Below, piece after piece: positions 7,955 through 10,074 of a stretch of 10,074 nucleotides of DNA (position 1 is its first letter; the number at the start of each line of letters is the position of its first letter). Source of the DNA: Bacillota bacterium (GTDB taxonomy: Bacteria > Bacillota_I > Bacilli_A > RF39 > UBA660); NCBI GenBank assembly GCA_018381595.1, contig JAGZRP010000018.1, positions 1-10,074 of the forward strand. The letters run 5' to 3'. Position numbers and translations under genes: made by a program. The notes beneath the pieces are model-generated. The model had not been told where the DNA came from. It did no database searches and worked only from the letters and a program-made list of their open reading frames with translations.

Positions 7955-8347
7955 TTATCCCCTCTCCTTTACAATGCGCCATTTTTGATTTTCAAAATAC
8001 GCTGTATATATTACTTTCATTTCAGATGGTTGATTGATAATATTCCCCATCAAAAGTGTATTTTTTTTCTTTTTGGCAAGTATTTTAATCTGATTATCAG
8101 ATGTATAAATATCTAATTGGGTTACTCCATCCACGTTTTCACGAACTAATAATCTCATTTTATCTTTCACATCTGTATCTTTATGTTTCATTCCATATTT
8201 TAATCCTGTTAAAACCCCATCTTCTAACTTTTTCTTTTCTAAATAAAGAGAACCTGTATCGATAATCAGTGCAAATAACATCAAAAGTATTGGTAAAATT
8301 AATACAAATGCAGTTAGTGATTGCCCCTTTTTATCTAACACTTTCAT
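7955..8347 (-). CDS. Second TadE-like pseudopilin, lacking Glu at +5
   Basis: A 130-residue protein with the TadE-type N-terminus KKGQSLTAFVLILPILLML: a short basic leader, Gly8, then one hydrophobic helix (about 14-29) and a largely polar extracytoplasmic remainder. Processed TadE/TadF pseudopilins are cut after Gly by the prepilin peptidase and carry Glu at +5; here the +5 residue is Ala13. The two TadE-like proteins of this operon share the block FVLILPILL, so they are probably paralogues, with this one in the TadF-like second position. I chose the start at 8347 because GGAGGAA lies five bases upstream. A longer open frame to 8461 exists but is antiparallel-free coding shadow of the preceding gene. 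It overlaps that gene by 17 bases, suggesting coupled translation. Minor pseudopilin or tip component is inferred. Confidence 0.82.
   Translation of the reverse strand: MKVLDKKGQSLTAFVLILPILLMLFALIIDTGSLYLEKKKLEDGVLTGLKYGMKHKDTDVKDKMRLLVRENVDGVTQLDIYTSDNQIKILAKKKKNTLLMGNIINQPSEMKVIYTAYFENQKWRIVKERG
7959..7970 (-). promoter_or_regulatory. Ribosome binding site deciding the cpaE start
   Basis: The purine-rich AAAGGAGAGGGG overlaps the last codons of the tadE-like 2 gene and sits 6-11 bases before the ATG at 7952, supporting that start over the upstream ATG at 7982. Confidence 0.7.
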
Positions 8348-8750
8348 CACTTCCTCCAGTCTCAACTGGGGTATTTGTAGGACTAGGTGTTGGTGTTTCC
8401 ACTTTACTTTCCTCGTCTTGATATAACTTGCGAGACGTTTCAAGTTTATAAGAACTTCCAAATATCTTTCTTAATATTGGTGATGAAAAGTTCGCATTCT
8501 TACGAACCGTAATTTTTACAAGTGGTTTTTGTTCCTCAATTTGAACGGTAATCTTTGCTTCTTTTTTTTCGCTTTCAATATCCGCTAATTGATTTCCAAG
8601 ATATAAATCACTAATATAATCTAATTTCTGTTCTAATTGATATTTCTGATAGAGTAAATTTCCAAAATCAATCATCGAAATTAGAATTAACAGTAAAATG
8701 GGTAGAATCAAAACAAATTCTACCAAAGCTTGCCCTCTTTCATTTTTCAC
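8331..8750 (-). CDS. tadE: TadE-like pseudopilin with Pro/Thr-rich tail
   Basis: First gene of the Tad operon, 139 residues. The N-terminus ERGQALVEFVLILPILLL is a textbook TadE segment: Gly6 as the predicted prepilin-peptidase site, Glu11 at +5, and a hydrophobic helix to about residue 27. The middle is polar and charged and should be outside the membrane. The C-terminus has a low-complexity run TPTPSPTNTP (119-128) followed by a Gly/Ser/acidic end, which looks like a flexible spacer. The start codon is GTG at 8750, supported by AGGGTGA four bases upstream; the nearby ATG at 8743 is in another frame. The operon promoter is about 30 bases upstream. Its last 17 bases overlap the second TadE-like gene, whose ribosome binding site falls within the Gly-Gly codons. 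Confidence 0.88.
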   Translation of the reverse strand: MKNERGQALVEFVLILPILLLILISMIDFGNLLYQKYQLEQKLDYISDLYLGNQLADIESEKKEAKITVQIEEQKPLVKITVRKNANFSSPILRKIFGSSYKLETSRKLYQDEESKVETPTPSPTNTPVETGGSDESVR

Positions 8751-8754
8751 ACTA

Positions 8755-8761
8755 TCACCCT
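8755..8761 (-). promoter_or_regulatory. Ribosome binding site deciding the GTG start of tadE
   Basis: AGGGTGA lies four bases before a GTG (8748-8750) that opens the frame with the TadE motif. No in-frame ATG exists between here and the motif, so a GTG start is required. Confidence 0.7.
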
Positions 8762-8782
8762 AGCCAATCCTACCTTATATCA

Positions 8783-8811
8783 ATTATATCAAAACAAAAC
8801 TAGTAGTTCAA
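8783..8811 (-). promoter_or_regulatory. Sigma-A promoter of the Tad operon
   Basis: On the minus strand TTGAAC (8806-8811) and a perfect TATAAT (8783-8788) are 17 bases apart, and TGA immediately before the -10 makes it an extended -10. Predicted start is near 8776, about 26 bases before the tadE GTG. I see no clear operator repeat beside it. A strong vegetative promoter suggests the operon does not depend on an alternative sigma factor. Confidence 0.82.
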
Positions 8812-8845
8812 TCAAAAATGCAAATTGAATTCATTTTATGTAAAG

Positions 8846-8869
8846 AAAAAAGATAACAAAGTATCTCTT
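8846..8869 (-). terminator. Intrinsic terminator of the right-end surface-protein gene
   Basis: On the minus strand AAGAGATA pairs with TATCTTTT (one G-U pair) across a six-base loop (8856-8861), and the T-run continues to 8846. It lies 165 bases beyond the stop of the surface-protein gene and 35 bases before the Tad promoter, so it insulates the operon from upstream transcription. The stem is AT-rich and of moderate strength. Confidence 0.55.
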
Positions 8870-9033
8870 CATGAATCACGTAAAGCCTGTATCTATTCTT
8901 ATCCCAGCTGCAAAGGAAATATTCTTTTTTTATTTAAATACAAAGCGAATCATTATAGTAATTCAACAATTCTTGAGAACAATTTTCTTTTGCTGCATAC
9001 TTTCCTTACTTCCAATTATTTGCATCACTTTTC
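8870..9033. other. Noncoding stretch between surface-protein gene and its terminator
   Basis: No convincing gene. The minus strand holds an 11-codon frame (from an ATG near 8995) with AAGGA four bases before it, and a TATAAT-like box at 8952-8957 with a poor -35. The plus strand holds a 57-codon hydrophobic frame (8871-9044) with no ribosome binding site. The part around 8876-8917 is richer in G+C than its surroundings, but I recognise no RNA class in it. It could simply be a long 3' untranslated region. Confidence 0.4.
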
Positions 9034-10074
9034 TCACATGTTAAACTTTTTTACACGTACCACTGGGCGAAGTCCTATCAGTGTGGTTCCTTCAACTAGA
9101 CCATCCATACCATTTGGCTCTAAATATCCATCCATAGTTAAACTCCAAACATCACTATATACTCTTTCATGAGGCCTTGCTGTATCAGTCCAATAACCAA
9201 GGAGATATACCTCTTCACCAAGATTACCATATAACCATTCAGGAACATTTAAATGCACACCTCCATCAACCCCATTTGGTGTCCACTTACTATTCGCATC
9301 TAGTTTTGAAAGTTCCTCAGCACTTATCAATCTTGCTTTCATTCCACTATAGTCAACTGTATATGTTCCACCAACTGATACCTCTCTACTAACATTATCA
9401 CTATTAGTAAACAATTCGACTTTATTCCAATTTTTAGTTTCATCTTTTAATTGTCTCATTGCAGTTATAGGACCGTATTTATGATTTCCAGGGACATCAG
9501 GACAAATATTCCATTCTTCTTCTGTTCCTCCGGCTCCTATAAAATCTGCTTTTGATAACCATGGACCTGGACTTCCTATATTATGGTCAACTAACATTTC
9601 TACATTATTTCCATTATCTTTAATCACATTCCATTTATAACAAGTGGTACCAGTATTACGTGGTGTCCATTCTTTTCCTAATTCACAATCTGTTATTGTT
9701 CCCGTTGGATCATAATAAATTTCCTCCCCAACAAAATAATTCTTATTAGGGATGCCAACATTATCTGGTTGCGTTGATGGTGTACTACTTCCTCCTACTT
9801 CAGTTTTCTGTTCATAATTGAGTGTTACTTTGATTTCTTTTTCCATATGATCACTTGTGATATCTACAGATTTATCCCATGTTACAATTACTTGAAATGT
9901 TTGTTCTGTATTTGCAAGTAGACTATCTCCTACACTAATACTTTCTACTCGATATTTGATTGCTGTTGGATTTGTCTTGTTTCCTTCTTCTACATCTTTA
10001 ATACTTGCAAGGCTTGCATCCAAACTTCCTCTATTAGAAACCGTTACATTGTAAGTTGCACTCGCTCCTGGTTG
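9034..10074 (-). CDS. Surface protein, C-terminal part (TasA-like domain plus Trp-rich domain), 5' end outside window
   Basis: The frame is open to the window edge, giving 346 visible residues. A TTG at 10023 could be read as a start, but 17 in-frame codons precede it (including ATYNVTVSNRG), so it is internal. Residues 1 to about 90 look like the end of a camelysin/TasA-type beta domain (YNVTVSNRGSLDASLASI, then TFQVIVTWDK and EIKVTLNYEQK). A Ser/Thr/Pro/Gly linker (93-105) follows. The rest (106-346) is a Trp-, Gly- and Tyr-rich globular domain with EEIYYDPTG, CYKWNVIKDNG, MLVDHN, a YWTDTARPHE segment and a final GLRPVVRVKK. This resembles C-terminal domains of Firmicutes surface proteins with possible lectin- or DUF6273-like folds, a tentative link. 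There is no LPxTG motif or C-terminal membrane helix. Three cysteines are visible. It lies upstream of, and on the same strand as, the Tad operon but is separated from it by a terminator. A pilus-associated adhesin is speculation. Confidence 0.72.
   Translation of the reverse strand, partial: QPGASATYNVTVSNRGSLDASLASIKDVEEGNKTNPTAIKYRVESISVGDSLLANTEQTFQVIVTWDKSVDITSDHMEKEIKVTLNYEQKTEVGGSSTPSTQPDNVGIPNKNYFVGEEIYYDPTGTITDCELGKEWTPRNTGTTCYKWNVIKDNGNNVEMLVDHNIGSPGPWLSKADFIGAGGTEEEWNICPDVPGNHKYGPITAMRQLKDETKNWNKVELFTNSDNVSREVSVGGTYTVDYSGMKARLISAEELSKLDANSKWTPNGVDGGVHLNVPEWLYGNLGEEVYLLGYWTDTARPHERVYSDVWSLTMDGYLEPNGMDGLVEGTTLIGLRPVVRVKKFNM

Noticed and set aside
8348..8461. N-terminal extension of the second TadE-like protein upstream of the ATG at 8347
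   Set aside because: It would be read out of frame through the first TadE-like gene, whereas the ATG at 8347 has a strong ribosome binding site and begins directly with the pseudopilin leader.
8870..8925. Plus-strand stretch with CACGTAAAGCC and AGCTGC, faintly like parts of a GEMM-type c-di-GMP riboswitch
   Set aside because: The GNRA hairpin and the GGCAAACC-like block of that class are absent, and no plus-strand gene lies downstream. A covariance-model search of Rfam on both strands would settle it.
8952..8957. Minus-strand TATAAT as a second, distal Tad promoter with an attenuator-like leader
   Set aside because: The best -35 (TTGTTC) is 19 bases away, and the terminator at 8846-8869 would lie between it and the operon. 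The hairpin is better explained as the terminator of the upstream gene.
8871..9044. 57-codon plus-strand frame (ATG at 8871) with a hydrophobic C-terminal half
   Set aside because: No ribosome binding site or promoter, lies between two minus-strand genes, and overlaps the 3' end of the surface-protein gene. AT-rich noncoding DNA readily gives such hydrophobic frames.
8825..9172. 115-codon plus-strand frame beginning with TTG
   Set aside because: No ribosome binding site, low-complexity content, and its second half is antisense to the surface-protein gene.

Overview
The window is AT-rich chromosomal DNA of a Firmicutes-type (monoderm) bacterium. RNase HIII (rnhC), a MurC whose N-terminus resembles Bacilli MurC, strong AGGAGG-type ribosome binding sites and near-consensus sigma-A promoters with 17-base spacers all point to Bacilli or a close relative. 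A host-associated, uncultured member is my inference from the surface-protein style at the right end. TGA is used as a stop by rnhC, tadB, tadC and the right-end gene, so the code is the standard bacterial one and not the Mycoplasma code.

Left part (1-2190, plus strand): two separately transcribed genes. rnhC encodes RNase HIII. The next gene encodes a probable membrane-anchored lipoprotein with an HExxH zinc-metallopeptidase motif. Each has its own promoter, and each ends in an intrinsic terminator that overlaps its stop codon.

Middle part (2245-8811, minus strand): murC, with its own promoter hidden in the last codons of tadC, lies directly downstream of a compact six-gene Tad (tight adherence, Flp-type pilus) operon. 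In transcription order the operon is tadE-like 1, tadE-like 2, cpaE/ParA-like ATPase, cpaF/tadA secretion ATPase, tadB and tadC. One extended -10 promoter (8783-8811) precedes it, and the genes overlap or are 2-10 bases apart. CpaF should power assembly through the TadB/TadC membrane platform, the CpaE-like protein may position the machine, and the two TadE-like proteins are pseudopilins. The major Flp pilin and the prepilin peptidase are not in the window. Two features are unusual: TadB carries an N-terminal region of about 180 residues that looks extracytoplasmic and Ig-like, with no signal peptide, and the second TadE-like protein lacks the glutamate at +5 of the pseudopilin motif.

Right part (8812-10074, minus strand): a terminator and a noncoding stretch separate the operon from the 3' part of a large surface-protein gene that runs off the window. 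The visible protein has the end of a TasA/camelysin-like beta domain, a Ser/Thr/Pro linker and a Trp-rich C-terminal domain that may be an adhesin. Its position next to the pilus operon makes a functional link plausible but unproven.
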